The notes under the pieces were generated by a model. The model saw nothing but the letters and a program-made list of their open reading frames with translations, had not been told where the DNA came from and ran no database searches. A stretch of DNA of 64,000 nucleotides from Rhexocercosporidium sp. MPI-PUGE-AT-0058 (taxonomy: Eukaryota; Ascomycota; Leotiomycetes; Helotiales), in assembly GCA_020746875.1 (NCBI GenBank), contig JAGTJL010000016.1:1488001-1552000 (forward strand), read 5' to 3'. The position numbers were made by a program, and so were the translations under genes. Every line of letters starts with the position of its first letter. The stretch's first letter is position 1. This document shows, in pieces, positions 1 through 12,665 of the stretch.

Positions 1-3000
1 CAGCTCTTGGGCCGATAGAAAATTGGGCATTTGATCTGAGAGCAATGTGTAATCTGTACGATATCTCTCCCCTATGCTATTATCTTTCTAGGTTATAATG
101 CTCGTCTTTCCTATACTTTTGTCTGCTAATTCGATTTTTTTCTTAGTATCATGGGTTCCCCACATCCTGCAGCAATGTAGTAAGTGTGCTTCGACTTCTT
201 TCCTATCTTCAAGGGTTCTTCTAGGAGGTTCAAGGCCTGGCCCTCGTCAGACAATTTCTGCCTCCCGGATTGTTTCAAATGTCTAGTATCTTTTTGAAAA
301 GATAATGCTGATTCCAAGTTCTTTCACAGCTGGGGTGATGAATACATTGCGATTTACAACGAGGTAAATATTGAAGCATCCCATTGAAGAGCGAGAGCTG
401 ACCAATGCAGGCTTATATTCTGTTAGCTGGTCAAAAACATCCTCAATTAATGGTTAGACACATCAAATATTCTTCAATTTCTAGGGGTTTCTGAAGAGCA
501 AAGCTGATTAGACTTGTAGGGTCAAAGTTACAAAGCTGCTTGGCCAGAGATTTGGCCAGAAATTGAAGGTGTTTTTGATAATGCTAAACATTCAGGCCAG
601 TCAACAATGAAAGATGACGATTGCCTTTTCCTCAAAAGGAATGGTTTCCTGGAAGAATCTTACTTTTCGTGGTCAATTATTCCTCTTGTTGGCGAAGACG
701 GCTCGGTTGTTGGGCTCTACAATCCTGCTTTTGAGAAGACCCGACGCAAGATTGCTGAGAGACGAATGTTGACTTTGAGAGAAGTTGGCGAAAAAACAGC
801 AAATGCTCGTGAAGTCAAAAGCTTCTGGGGTCAAGTTATCAAAGGACTTGAATACAACGGTTCGTCATGCCCAGGGTCTCCACTTGATGATACTGACTTG
901 TTACAGAGTTTGATGTACCGTTTGCATTCCTTTACTCCGTTAGTGAAGAGAGTGATAGTGATCTGGGCTCTATGCATTCGGGGTCACTTGCACAAGCACC
1001 GCAATGTATTCTAGAAGGTACTTTGGGTGTTCCTCAAAATCATAGAGCTGTCATTAGTCCGCTTGATTTGAAGACTAGTGATGAAAGCTTTGCTCCCTAT
1101 TTACGAGAGTCGATGCGATACAACAAGTCCATTTTGTTGACTACTGAAGATGGCACGCTATCCTCAGACTTAATCGAAGGTCTTGAATGGCGAGGGTTTG
1201 GAGATCCTTGCCGCGCAGCTATCATCTGTCCAATCCATCCTACTACTGGGGAAACAATTCTTGGATTTCTAGTCATGGGAATCAATCCAAGGCGCCCTTA
1301 CGATGATGATTACAGCCTTTTTATCCAACTTTTGGGACGTCAATTGGCAACCTCGATGGCATCTGTGGTACTTTTCGAGGAGGAGATAAGAAGAGGTCAA
1401 CGAGCTGCCCAACTGGCGGCCCTTGATCGCCAAGAGCTGTCGAAACAACTGGATTTGCGTACCCGAGAGGCTGTGGAGAGTGAGACGAGATTTACACGGA
1501 TGGCCGAGTTTGCGCCAGTGGGAATGTTCATTGCAGATGGTACGGGTGCGATCACATACAGCAACGATACCTGGTGGGAGATATCGAGACATCCAAGAGG
1601 TGTGAATAGCGCGAACACCTGGATGGACAGCATCAAGGAAGAGGATCGCGTCGGCGTTGAAGTTATCTGGGACAAGCTGGTCTACAAGAAGACTGCCGTC
1701 ACTCACGAGTTCCGATTCAAGACCCCGTGGCAAGATCGCAACGGCAATCGAAGCGATACATGGGTCCTGATGAGCGCTTACCCTGAGAGAGACCACGATG
1801 GCGAGCTAAAAAGTGTTTTTGGCAGCATCACCAATATCAGCCAGCAGAAATGGGCCGAGGACTTCCAGAAAAGAAGAATGGAGGAAGCGATTGAAATGAA
1901 GCGTCAGCAAGAGAATTTCATTGACATGACTTCACATGAGATGAGGAATCCTCTTTCGGCAATCCTGCAATGTAGTGATGAGATAACTTCCACGCTCATG
2001 GAATTCAAGGCCACCAATGAAGCTGCCAAGTCACCACAAAAGCTTTTGGAGACTTTGGATAATAGTATTGATGCTGCTCAAACAATTGCGCTCTGTGCTC
2101 AACACCAGGTAGGTACCTCCGGCAAGTGATGGAATGAGCTAAATCTTATATCCACAGAAACGAATTGTTGACGACATCTTAACTTTGTCAAAACTTGACT
2201 CAGCGCTACTGGTGGTCACTCCTGTTGCTGTGCAGCCAGTAAGTCGCTACTACTTGGTAGAGCATCGCACAAACTCACAATTCTAGGTCGCTGTGGTCCA
2301 ACGGGCTCTGAAGATGTTCGAAGGGGAGCTAGACACCAATGACATTGCCATGGAATTCCGAATGGAAAAGTCGTATATGGACCTGGGCATTGACTGGGTG
2401 AAACTGGACCCTTCCCGCCTGCTACAAGTTCTGATAAACTTGACCACGAATGCCATCAAGTTTACAAATGGCCAGGATAAACGAACGATTGTTGTCAGCG
2501 TTGGTGCAAGCAAGGAACGACCTGGTGGCGAACAGTCAGACGTCTCTTATTTCCCGACCCGTTCGAAGCGGAAATACTTGATAACAGAGGATCCAGAATG
2601 GGGAACAGGCGATGAAATCTACCTACATTTTGCTGTGCAGGATACTGGGCGAGGACTTGATGAGAAGGAAAAGACCCTGCTCTTCCAACGATTTAGTCAA
2701 GCATCTCCACGCACGCATGTGCAATATGGAGGCTCTGGTCTAGGGCTTTTCATCTCGAGGGAGCTTACAGAGTTACAAGGAGGCGAGATTGGTGTGTCTT
2801 CTGAACGAGGTGTTGGCAGTACCTTCGCTTTCTACATCAAAGCACGAAAGTTAGACGGCTTTGTGGAAGATACCCCAATATCCACGACGATCAATACTCT
2901 CAGAAGAAATTCCTCCAATTCCGCTGTCACGGTTGAAAGCAAGAAGAACTCTTCTGGTAAAGCAGTCCACCGATCTCACACTACAGGTCACCGACGACGC

Positions 3001-3635
3001 TCTACAATTACCCCGCCAGGTTCTTCTCCGCCGCCGCTGCCAGTAACGGGTATCACCATGGACCATACTAAACTGAGAATCCTCATCGTTGAAGACAATC
3101 TCGTTAACCAAAAGGTGCTCCAGAAATCACTGAAGAATCAAGGTTTCATGACTGAGCTTGCAAATCACGGTGGTGAGGCACTCGACATCCTCAAGACGTC
3201 TAATTTCTGGGCTGGTCGAGCAAAGGATGGAATTGAGTTGGCAGTGATCTTAATGGATCTAGAAGTATGTACCATGGTATCGGACGCTGGACCTTTTGCT
3301 GACAGAGATAGATGCCGATAATGGATGGTCTCACCTGCACTCGGACGATCAGAGATTACGAGGCAGATGGAACCATCGTGAAACATGTGCCAATCATAGC
3401 AGTGACAGCCAATGCTCGTCTGGAGCAGATCGAGACGGCGCTTGCCGCCGGCATGGTAAGCAGTTCCGTTATTTGTGATGACCGATGTCTGATGCTGAGA
3501 CAGGACAACGTTGTCTCGAAACCTTTCCGAATGCCAGAACTTATCCCCAAAATTTACGAGCTAGTCAGCGACAGCAAATCGACAGAAAGACCGTCCCAGA
3601 CGGCTAATACAGTATCAGAGGCAGGACCATCATAG
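1..3635 (+). CDS. Hybrid histidine kinase, 5' end outside window (PAS-HisKA-HATPase-receiver)
   Basis: Two-component sensor: it should autophosphorylate a His and pass the phosphate to its own receiver Asp, then to an Hpt protein. Exons read as <1-55, 147-179, 330-363, 411-452, 520-859, 907-2108, 2158-2238, 2287-3264, 3312-3455, 3504-3635; phases agree and give 1012 visible residues. The frame is already open at base 3 (ALGPIENW), so the start lies left of the window. Visible parts in order: an N-terminal sensor region (WGDEYIAIYNEAY), a GAF-like stretch, a PAS fold from about residue 365 to 475, the H box SHEMRNPLSAI (about 510), N box NLTTNAIKFT, ATP lid DTGRGL and GGSGLGL, and a C-terminal receiver with phospho-acceptor MDLE (about 918) and VSKPF lysine. 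The last two introns lie inside the receiver. All catalytic motifs are present. I do not assign a fungal HHK group or a signal. Confidence 0.93.
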
Positions 3636-6245
3636 ACAGGGTGGGTTGTAATGGCTTGGGTTAGGTTGGGTTGTATGGGGATGTAGATGAAGAACAACAT
3701 AAACGGAGTTGTGAACTGCATGCACGGCGTTGGGAGGAATGGGCATTTTACGAAAAAGTTTTAAGGATATACCATTGGAGGGCGTGGATTGGATTGGATT
3801 GGGTGGATGCATTTGCGTTGGATTGCATTTCTGCGAAGACTGCTAAGTTTTAGAGCTTGGATGGTATGAGACGATTGAATGAGATCTGTGTAGATACCAT
3901 ACCATTATAATGAATAAAGCGAGGCTGAGATGGACATGACGCATGCAGGCCTTTGAGAGTCGGGGAAGGAAGGCGAATCTGGTGGGGCTGTGTTCCTTTT
4001 CAGCTCGAGGAAGCGGAAGGATTTAAGTGACTTGCTATATGGTTGCGATGCGGTTTGTATGGGTTTTCGATCTACATACAATGTGAATACGAGCGAGCGA
4101 GTGCTCTGTCTGATCCTTGGGGGCTGTGAGTTGGGAGTTGGACTAGCTGGCTCCTGTGCTGTACCTCTTTGGAATCATCGCTTCTCGGTTCGGTAGTACA
4201 GTAGTAGTACAGTACTGTACAGTACAGTAGTACATACAGTAGTCCGGGTTTGGTGTGGTGGTCTTCGTTATTGGCTTTGATTTACGAAGTGAGTCTATTC
4301 TTTCATGGTGTAGTGGAGGTCACTTGTATAGTTCCATTATCTTAGTGCTATGAAGTAGATGGGTAGGTATAGCACATGCAGAGAAGGAAACTATGAATAG
4401 TGCGAACCGATGGCATGGTAAGATTTTGATATATATATGTATATATATAGGTAAGAATGAAGATAGGAGTATTGTGTATTAGCGATGCTTCTTTCACAGA
4501 CACTACTAGCGCTAGCCCAGCGTCCCAGTTAGTTCATGTAGGGTGGGTAGTACAGAGTAAATTCCCAAGCGATGTCTCCTGCACGAGGAAACGGAAGAGG
4601 AGGGCAGGGGTGGCGATTCCTCATTCTACCTCCCTCGCCCCCCAATATCAATGCCTCAATCAATTGATGGATGCATGTCAGACTGCTTCGCTTCGCTTCT
4701 AAAGGATGTTGGAAGTAGGGAAAACAGGAAACCGCATCGCATCGCATTGCATGGCATCGCATCGTCTCGCCTCGTCTTGCCCTCGTAATAGCCGAAGGGA
4801 AAGGGCACAAGCCCGAGCTGACATGCTGAAAGTGATGGAGGTGACAGAGGTGATGAGTTAGACAGCCACGCGCCGGGCTGACTGACTGCCGATACAGTAA
4901 AGCTCCAGCGGTTCTGTTCAGTTCTGTTCAGTTCAATTCTGGATGTGTTCCGAGGAAGGGATATTCCATACAGGCTGAAGTCAGCACGATAGATGAAAGC
5001 TTCCCATCTCTCTATCAGCCATCCTACCCATCCTATGGAATCATCTCGTCTCTCGCTTCATATCCGAACATAGACCCAGCCAGATGTGAGCGCCAGTCCA
5101 GACCACCCCAGACATTACAGTAGATGGAGATTGTATCGAGATGAAGACGCCGCTAGTACTTGGCGCTGTGCGTTTTGATTTTTATACTTTGTTCCTGGCG
5201 CCATTGATTTTGTTTTCGGATCAGTCAGGGGATGGAACATTAGGTGGAAGCGAGGATTGTTCGATTTCCTCTTCAACTGGGCCCAGTGGGTTGGGGAGAT
5301 TTCTTGGGGGAAGGGAAGAGAAGTGAGGTGATACTGTAGCACTAGATTGTGGGAAGTCCCCCATACTGGCACGGAACATGCTGGAGCAGGCGCCCGGCAT
5401 GCGGCCTGTATGCACATTTCCATCGTAGAACGGAGAACGGAAGGGTTTCTTGTAAGATGCGATGCCAATCGAGGGGGCCAGATTGTGAGAGGAGGGGAGG
5501 AGAAGGCGAGAGAGATAGTCCAAGGTCCAGGTCCAGGGTCCAGGGGGGAGAGGGGAGGCGCTGGTCTTGGTCGCATTCAGCCACTGGGTGGAGTCTTCCA
5601 AGGCTTGAAGGTTGCCAGCGGACGGACCTTGGAGAGGATTTGGAGGGATTTCACTGGCTGGACTGGACGACTGATGGGTGATGATGGCTGTTGATTGGAG
5701 TGATGGCAACTTCCCTGCACTACATACATCCATACATCTGTATGTCGGTCGTGCAGCTGGTGTATCCGCCCCCTCATTGGGTCCCTCCTGGTGCCTCCGC
5801 TGCCACCAGAGCCAAACGACTGCATGTAAGCGCTGGACTTGCGCCCATCACGACTCTCCATTGGCGGTTGCAAAGTATTGTATTGCATGTTCATCCCGCA
5901 CATCACATCCAGCCCAATGCTGACCACGCACTAACCAGTCCCGAACGACCTTCATAATGGCTATGTCGGCCCTCCAAGAAGCCAGCCTCTTGTCTTTCTT
6001 CCTCGGACCTGGATTTGCTCTGACTCTGCTTTGCTTGCTCTTACTCTTGCCCTTCAATGTGAAGTTTTCAACACCACGACGACCGTCGATAAGCTATCGT
6101 CGTTTGCGTCTGCATAGGCCCTGCTTGCGTGTCTGCATTTGGATCTTCCCCTCTTCCCGCCTCTTGAAAACTCGGTTGTTTGATCTTACCCGAGCCCACC
6201 GCCAGCAAGAAACACACGATAGACGACAGACGACAGACCTTCACA
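3636..6245. other. Intergenic region, no gene recognised
   Basis: About 2.6 kb between the histidine kinase and the next gene. It holds a GTAC-rich low-complexity tract near 4195-4245 and a run of CGCAT-type repeats near 4730-4780. Open frames around 5115-5733 overlap each other on both strands and look like chance. The last 300 bases are pyrimidine-rich and likely the 5' leader of the gene at 6246. Confidence 0.6.
4195..4245. repeat. GTA/CAG low-complexity tract with nested palindromes
   Basis: About 50 bases made almost only of GTA, CAG and TAC triplets, including GTACTGTAC and TACAGTAC. It is self-complementary over much of its length and could fold. It sits about 560 bases past the histidine kinase stop codon. 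Confidence 0.6.
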
Positions 6246-7274
6246 ATGTTCAAATTCCCTCGCATCGTCATCTCCAGGCGCTGGAAGTGGCCCCGCGTCC
6301 TCATCGCCTTGATGGTGATCGAGCTCGCCGGCACCGTGGCCGCCCTGGCCCTCTTCGGCATCGCCCAGCCGGATCTCTTTCGCACCAAGCTCTGGCAGCT
6401 GGGTGCTGATAATGGGTGGAACTCGAGTCCCAAGGCGAGGTTGTATGCGTATGCGAATTATAGACCGATTCCTAAGACACCGTTTATCTGGTCGAAGACG
6501 TACGTTTTTACTCTTCTTTAATCCTGTCTTTCCTGTCTTGGAGAATTTTTGTTCTTGTTCTGGAAATTATGGGCTGGAATTGGTAGTAGAATTTAGAGCC
6601 TAGATTTATTAGATGGACAGTGACTAATTCCCTCTCTAGAATCACCGACTTCAATGTCGCCATCTCGGTACTCAGCACTTTCATCCTCCTCGTCAAGGCC
6701 GTCATGTTCGTAGTGCACATCTGGTATCCATTACTGAGCACCATCACGAACGTCGTCATCGTCGCCCTATGGTGCGTAAGCATATATGGACAAATGGGAC
6801 CCGACCACTCGGATCCAAAACACTCCTCGAATGTCGCATGGTACATCACCAAAAGCTGTGATGTGGCCAAAGCGTCGGGCAATCATCATAATTGTGTCTT
6901 AGCCAAATCGACATTCGCTGTTACTGTGATTATGATGTATGTCCCCACCACCCACCCCCTCCCTTCCCTCGTGAAAAAGAAGGAGCCAAAACGAGACTAA
7001 TACACAATACAGGGTTGTCTTCTTCGTCAACCTCCTCTTAGGAATCTGGTCCATGATCCCCTCCGCCATGGAACGTGCCGCCGACGGTGTAGAAGTCGAC
7101 GACATGCAGATGACCAAAGGCTCGCCTGTATCCGATAACGCCTCGGATGCGGAATGGGAGATGAAGAATGTGCCGAAACAACCTTCTGTGCCATATACGC
7201 CGCGCACGTTGGCTTTTAATACGCTGGATCGCCAGTTACCGTTACGGTCGCAGGAGGGGCCTAGGTGGGCTTGA
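6246..7274 (+). CDS. Small membrane protein with four predicted helices (MARVEL-like layout)
   Basis: Exons 6246-6499, 6640-6936, 7013-7274 (270 residues). The ATG at 6246 follows a C/A-rich leader and precedes a basic stretch (KFPRIVISRRWKWPR). Hydrophobic helices lie at about residues 18-40, 86-108, 112-133 and 190-212. The loop between helices 3 and 4 has two Cys (SCDVAKASGNHHNCVLA) that could form a disulfide. The C-terminal 60 residues are hydrophilic, acidic and Ser-rich, so probably cytosolic. Two short termini and four helices resemble MARVEL-type fungal proteins, which act at membrane domains and septa, but this is a layout match only; I recognise no catalytic motif. Intron 1 is 140 bp and intron 2 is 76 bp, with clear GTACGT and GTATGT donors. 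Confidence 0.8.
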
Positions 7275-8448
7275 GTGGTCTTGTTTTTTTCATGAAGGGG
7301 TTAGGTTGGGTCGGGTTGGGTCTGGAGCCCTGGAGTTGGGGTGCTAGTATTGGTGATGTTGGGTTATACCTCATCTCACGCATCGAGGCTCATCGAAGCT
7401 CATCGGTAGAGAAGAGGAGGCTTGAGCTGGAAGCCATGTTACGATACGATAAGACGACGATACTGGAAATTACAGGACAGGACATGTCTGGATATAGAGA
7501 TCCACCTCATCCGTCCTCCAGAAGTCTCAACAGCAGAAGCAGACAACGATCTGATCTGCCTCCCTACTTATTTACTTAATATTTTCCCTTGTCCTAGCTA
7601 GTTAGCCTGTTGATATCTGGGGGTATCTCAGGTCCTCGGATCTTGGTTTTTTTTTCTTGTGCATATAGTATATACCAGCCTTCCAAACGAGGAAGGTAAT
7701 CAAAACAAACAAATAAACAAAAGAAAAATATAATCAGCCCAGGTACCTTCAATTTATTTGAGCTCTAGCAACACTTCTTTTTGCCGTGGAATCCTTAAGA
7801 GGCAAGTCGTGATGGCAGTTCGGGGGGACCATCTCATCTCATCTCACCCTCCAAGAATTTCTTGTTTGACCAAGCCTCTCCACTGCTCTTCCTTCCGAGA
7901 CTGCCGCTCGCTCTCACGTCAGATATGAAAGTACCTTCCTTGCCACCCCCTTCGCTTCGCAGCATTGGAAGTCGCTTCCTAATTCCACAATCACCTGATT
8001 GCCGAGCGATTTCAACCTTCCAGCTTCTCACAGACACACCTAGACATCCTTTAAAAGCACAAGCATCTCGTCGAACGCAAGTCTTTCTCAGGGCTTAAAC
8101 CCTTTCATAAGGCTCTTCTGTAATTGTTTAATCCTAGAACGAGGCGTTAAGACCGGTCACCACAATGGGACGCGGTGACTGCTTGATGCAGGCGGCCAGG
8201 CGGCTGCAGAAATCCAGCCTGACTGGTCAACATCAGCCACATCAGCTGCACACACAGAACTATCATCTTCCAACATCCATCGGACTGTTTCTTGTCAAGC
8301 TTCTTGGACGGTATCGAGTTGTCGATGTTCGATACTAGTAACTGACCTCAGCAAGCTGACTGTTCGCATGCTCTAGCAGTCATTATCTATCACACGCATC
8401 TGGGAGGTCGTATTGATAAGGCTACGAGCGTCTCAGTGCCCCTTGATC
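7275..8448. other. Intergenic region, promoter side of the caspase-like gene
   Basis: About 1.2 kb with the presumed 3' end of the membrane-protein gene and the leader of the next gene. An ATG at 8165 opens a short frame that I cannot link by splicing to the caspase-like gene. No other gene is visible. Confidence 0.5.
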
Positions 8449-10922
8449 ATGTCCCAACCACCCTTCTACGTTCTGTCGGAAGACGAAGGCCATCACTTTT
8501 CCTCTCATGACACGTCTCGTGCTGGCTTCCATCACCAAGACCTGGCTGCTTTCTCTGAAGATGTGAATAACGTAAGAATACCTTTTTCGGATTTTAGATA
8601 CATGCTGACCCTGATCAGGCTGCGAAAAGGGCTTTCCCGAACCGTGGAAGATCTCGATATGGAACAGTCAATGTCTGCCTCATACGCTGGGAAGACGATG
8701 AGCTTGGTGTCCAACAAGAACTCAGCACTCTCGACAACGTATTGCAAGATTACGGCTTCTCAACCAATGTTTTCCTCATTCCTGGAGTGAATTCGCATTG
8801 GGACCTGATGAGAAAGACACTTGACTTTATCCAAGCGTATGACAATGACCAGAACCTGTTTGTCCTCTACTATGCTGGACATGGGAGGATGAACGGTGCC
8901 CGCCAGGCTGAATGGATCTTTGGGCTGGGTCCAGACTCTCCATTTGTGGACTGGTCTGCAGTCCAGGGATTATTCGGGACCGCGAAGTCAGATGTACTTA
9001 TCCTGCTGGATACATGTGCGGCAGCAAGCTCGGCAACAGCATCTCAATTTGCTGTAATGGAGACCATTGCTGCTTGTGGGTTTGAAAGAAGAGCTCCGCC
9101 GCCTGGAGAGCACTCCTTGACAAACACACTCATTGATGTTCTCCGCGACTGGATCAACAAAGCGTCATTTTCGGCTGCATCTTTACATACTGAGATCCTA
9201 GTTCGACTGAAGCGCAAGGAAGCGAAAAAAGGTCGCGAAGGCTTCCCAATGGAGTGGTGTGTTACTCCAATACACTGGATCAACACGAAAGACTGCAAGG
9301 CATCTGGAATTGAGATATGTAGAAGGAACACATTACCACCAATATCTGCCGAGGTGTCTGCTGCAACTCCCGACGAAGAGGACAAATCGACTTATGTTGA
9401 TCGGATGGACTTGGATTTCGACGACAACAGCCCAGCCTCAACTCCTCTATCCTCAGTGTCTTCCGATGGATGCTATAAAGTCCCCCATGTTCTGATAACC
9501 CTTCAACTAGAAGAAAACCAGCCATTGGATGCCAAGCAATGTGCCCGTTGGCTTGATAATTTTCCCCTTTTGGCAAAATGGGTCAAATTCGAAGCGGTCT
9601 TCCCCAGCTTTTCTACCTTGATGATATTGTCTGTTCCAATGCCGATATGGGATATGATGCCGGACCATCCTGCCTGTTCTTTTATCGGGTATGTCACCGC
9701 TCCGAAGCTCAACATTCCGGAGAAATTGCTACAAGTCAACCTTTCTACAGCCGAGACGAACAGTAAACAAAAGCTCGGTAGCTCTATAAATAGGGAGAAT
9801 CTGATGTTCAAGGTCCCTCTACGATTTAGAAATATTGAGGACGTTATCGTCAAAGAAGACCTCCAGGAAACGCAGGGCTGGAAGTTGCAAGGTGGCAAGG
9901 ATGATGCACTGACAGGCAAAGGCATCCGGCATCCCATTCAGATTTCTCCAGTGAACAACCATGGCAATCCTCGCATTTCAGACCCCAATGATGCCATAAA
10001 GCATCTTAGGTCCCAAGCGGAGCTTGGGTTTTTTGGGCAATCGCCATCAAGAAAAGTGGGCGGACTCCCTTCTACCTCGCTCCCACCTCTCCCTAGGGAT
10101 AGATCAAAAGTGGGCGGACTCCCTTCTACCTCGCTCCCACCTCTCCCTAGGGATAGATCAAAAGTGGGCGGACTCCCTTCTACCTCACTCCCACCTCTCC
10201 CTAGGGATAGATCAAAAGTGGGCGGACTCCCTTCTACCTCGCTCCCACCTCTCCCTAGGGATAGATCAAAAGTGGGCGGACTCCCTTCTACCTCACTCCC
10301 ACCTCTCCCTAGGGATAGATCAAAAGTGGGCGGACTCCCTTCTACCTCGCTCCCACCTCTCCCTAGGGATAGATCAAAAGTGGGCGGACTCCCTTCTACC
10401 TCGCTCCCACCTCTCCCTAGGGATAGATCAAAAGTCTCGGAGAAGTACTCGCTTGTGCACAAACAATCAAATAAGCCGGACGAAGGTAGAAATCAGGCTA
10501 GTGACAACTTGACCCCCGAAGCCTCATCTCACCTCGTACCCGAGAGAGAAAAGAAGACCTTCTACACTCTGAATAGGCTTAAAAAATCTTCTCGAAATTC
10601 TCATCGCTCAGTCCGAATTTCAGGCGTCGTCGGTCCACCTAGCGCAAGCGACCATGATAAGATTGATCTTGACACCCGACAAGTTGATGACCAACGCCAC
10701 AGTTTGCGCGCTGTGCAAGAAGCCCTTGATGCCGCTCACGAGAAATTGCGACAATATGAAGTTAATAACGCGAATCTAAATGCCGCGCTCTCAGAAAGCA
10801 ATAGAGAGAATCGGCTCCTTAAAAGAGAGAAATCCGAGCTGCTGATGGATTCCAGGTCAAAATCCAACCCAATTCCGCGTTCAGTCCCGAAGTCAGAATC
10901 GCATCACCCCTCACCATTGTAA
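8449..10922 (+). CDS. Caspase-like (C14-fold) protein with 18-residue tandem repeats and C-terminal coiled coil
   Basis: Exons 8449-8571 and 8619-10922 (808 residues); a 47-bp intron with GTAAGA donor joins two frames and restores the conserved beta strand YGTVNVCLIRWEDDEL. The caspase fold is shown by YYAGHG (catalytic His about 128) and LLDTCAAA (catalytic Cys about 173), so both dyad residues are present. A second conserved-looking block (residues about 285-340) with ARWLDNFPLLAKWVKFEAVF resembles a module often seen after such domains in fungi. Residues about 520-645 are seven copies of an 18-residue Pro/Ser-rich unit. The tail (about 715-780) is a heptad-like coiled coil (LDAAHEKLRQYEVNNANLNA). 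No NACHT or death-fold domain is visible. Substrate and role are unknown; involvement in programmed cell death is inference from the fold. Confidence 0.85.
10053..10430 (+). repeat. In-frame minisatellite, 7 x 54 bp
   Basis: Seven contiguous 54-bp units, each coding KVGGLPSTSLPPLPRDRS. The only difference I see is one silent A/G site (TCA or TCG for Ser), giving the pattern G G A G A G G along the array. Since 54 is divisible by three, copy changes keep the frame, and the array is also open in a second plus frame and one minus frame. Confidence 0.97.
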
Positions 10923-12665
10923 AGACTAGAATCAGTGACCGCCAGCTCTACTGCGACGCTATGCGACTGATTCTCGCGACTTCTCGAAAAGAGAGCATTT
11001 GTAACAATCCTCTGTGTGCAAGTGTAGCGTAGAGGGTGGTCGAAATCGACGAGGAAAGTTGGAGCTCCTGGGAAGTGATGGAACATGGATCTGAAAGATG
11101 GAGAGCCGAATGAGGGGGTCGAGGGTGGTGAGTTTAAATGGTGATGGGTGATTCGTGTCCTGCTTGAGGAAATTTTCAACTGTTTGTTTACTTTGGGGGT
11201 TCAAAAGCTTGCACGAGGATCTGGATTAAGTGCCCAACTCATATTTACATGCTCTTCTGAGACAGATATAGAAGAGCGTGTGTTGCTTTGTTGTTGTCAA
11301 TGCGAAGCGCCTGGATGTGTTACGTTGACATGTCCGTTAAGTAGCTTTTCCTGATATTTACACATTGCTCACCGAAATCACGATCATCACACCTCCAATT
11401 CAAGTCAGTTAGATCTCACACTCAAACTCAAGCTCCTAAACTCAATATCCCAAATGTCAAGATCTCGAGAAACACTCCTCATTTTATTAAAAAAAAAAGA
11501 AATCTCCAATCCACTCCACCATCTAAATAGCAAATCCCAAGCCCAAAGATATCCGTCATTCCTTTCATTCATTCAATCACTCACTAAATGAAGATGATGA
11601 ATCCCAAGCAACTGAAGCCAGCCCACGAGATTATGCTATGCTATGCTATGCTAAGCCATGTCTGCTACGTCGTAAGTTGTCTTCCGAGAAGTAGGATATT
11701 TGTTGCGCCATTTTGATCTGATCTGGTCTAGGTTGGTAGAATCTGGTATGCTATGTACATTCTCTGAGTTTTGGAAATGAAAGGGGAGGAAATGTTTGGA
11801 AATGTTTGGAAATGTCATGTGAAAGGGGGAATGTGAGAATCCTCGGTCTCGAGAGACCCTTCCATGTCCACCAAGCATCATCTTTTCGTGAAAGACACAC
11901 AAGCAGTAAGCCCACCATGACTGTTTCGAGAGGGGACGAGGAAGTTGAGTGGCGAGGTAAGTGATCTGGGATCTGAGATCCGAGGATTTGGAGTCTGGTG
12001 CGTGAGTGCTCCCGCTGCAAATATTTTTGTTTGGTCTCGCTTGTCGAAAGAAGGAGTCGATGTGAATAGTAGTACATTCTTCTGCTTTTCGAAATAGGTA
12101 AATCTGGAAAGGAGGTCGCTCGTTGCATTGATGTAGAAACGAATGGACGTGCTAGTCGAGCATGAGATAGATCTTTCCGCGTGAGAAATCTTGGGACTGT
12201 GAGAGCTGCGAGTTTCTGGTCGAGGGTGTTCGTGTTGGGTTGGAAAGGTGGGATTGGACTGCCTGTCTGAGCTGAGACTTTTCGCCTGCTGGAGAGGATG
12301 AAGGTGGATAGGCTGGTCCGGGAATGATCCTGCTGCTCTGAGGGAGGGTTTCGTTGGGTGATGCGAATGTGATACGTGGATATGTAACGTACGGGTATGT
12401 AGCCGTAATCGTAATTCGAAGGATTCCAAAAAGGAAAACGAAAGCAACGCAATGTAATGCATGATCTGAACTTTAGTAAAGATATGAGATGGTGTAATGT
12501 GTAGGTATGTTTGTGCATTCGACCGAGATGGATAACGATGAGTTCCTTGTCGGAGTTTCGAAATGATTCCACGAGGCTATTCATATCCAAGATCTCGCGA
12601 TCCCAGACATCTCCAACATCCCATCCCCCACAAGCCAGACTTAAACTCCGAGCCAACCCAACCCT
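10923..12665. other. Convergent intergenic region, no gene recognised
   Basis: About 1.7 kb between the ends of two convergent genes. It contains four TATGC units at 11632-11651 and an A-run near 11490. A 301-codon minus-strand frame (12656-11751) is Ser/Arg/Leu-rich without domain character and overlaps the presumed 3' UTR of the next gene, so I do not call it. Confidence 0.5.

Noticed and set aside
5115..5733. Cluster of overlapping open frames on both strands
   Set aside because: Purine/pyrimidine-skewed DNA keeps several frames open at once; none has domain character.
6180..6245. In-frame upstream extension of the four-helix membrane protein
   Set aside because: The frame is open upstream of 6246, but it begins with a non-ATG codon in the leader and reads polar sequence unlike the basic-then-hydrophobic start; ATG 6246 is better.
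11751..12656. Open minus-strand frame of 301 codons
   Set aside because: Composition is Ser/Arg/Leu/His-rich without domain or hydrophobic pattern, a second overlapping minus frame is also open, and it lies in the 3' flank of the gene ending at 12666.
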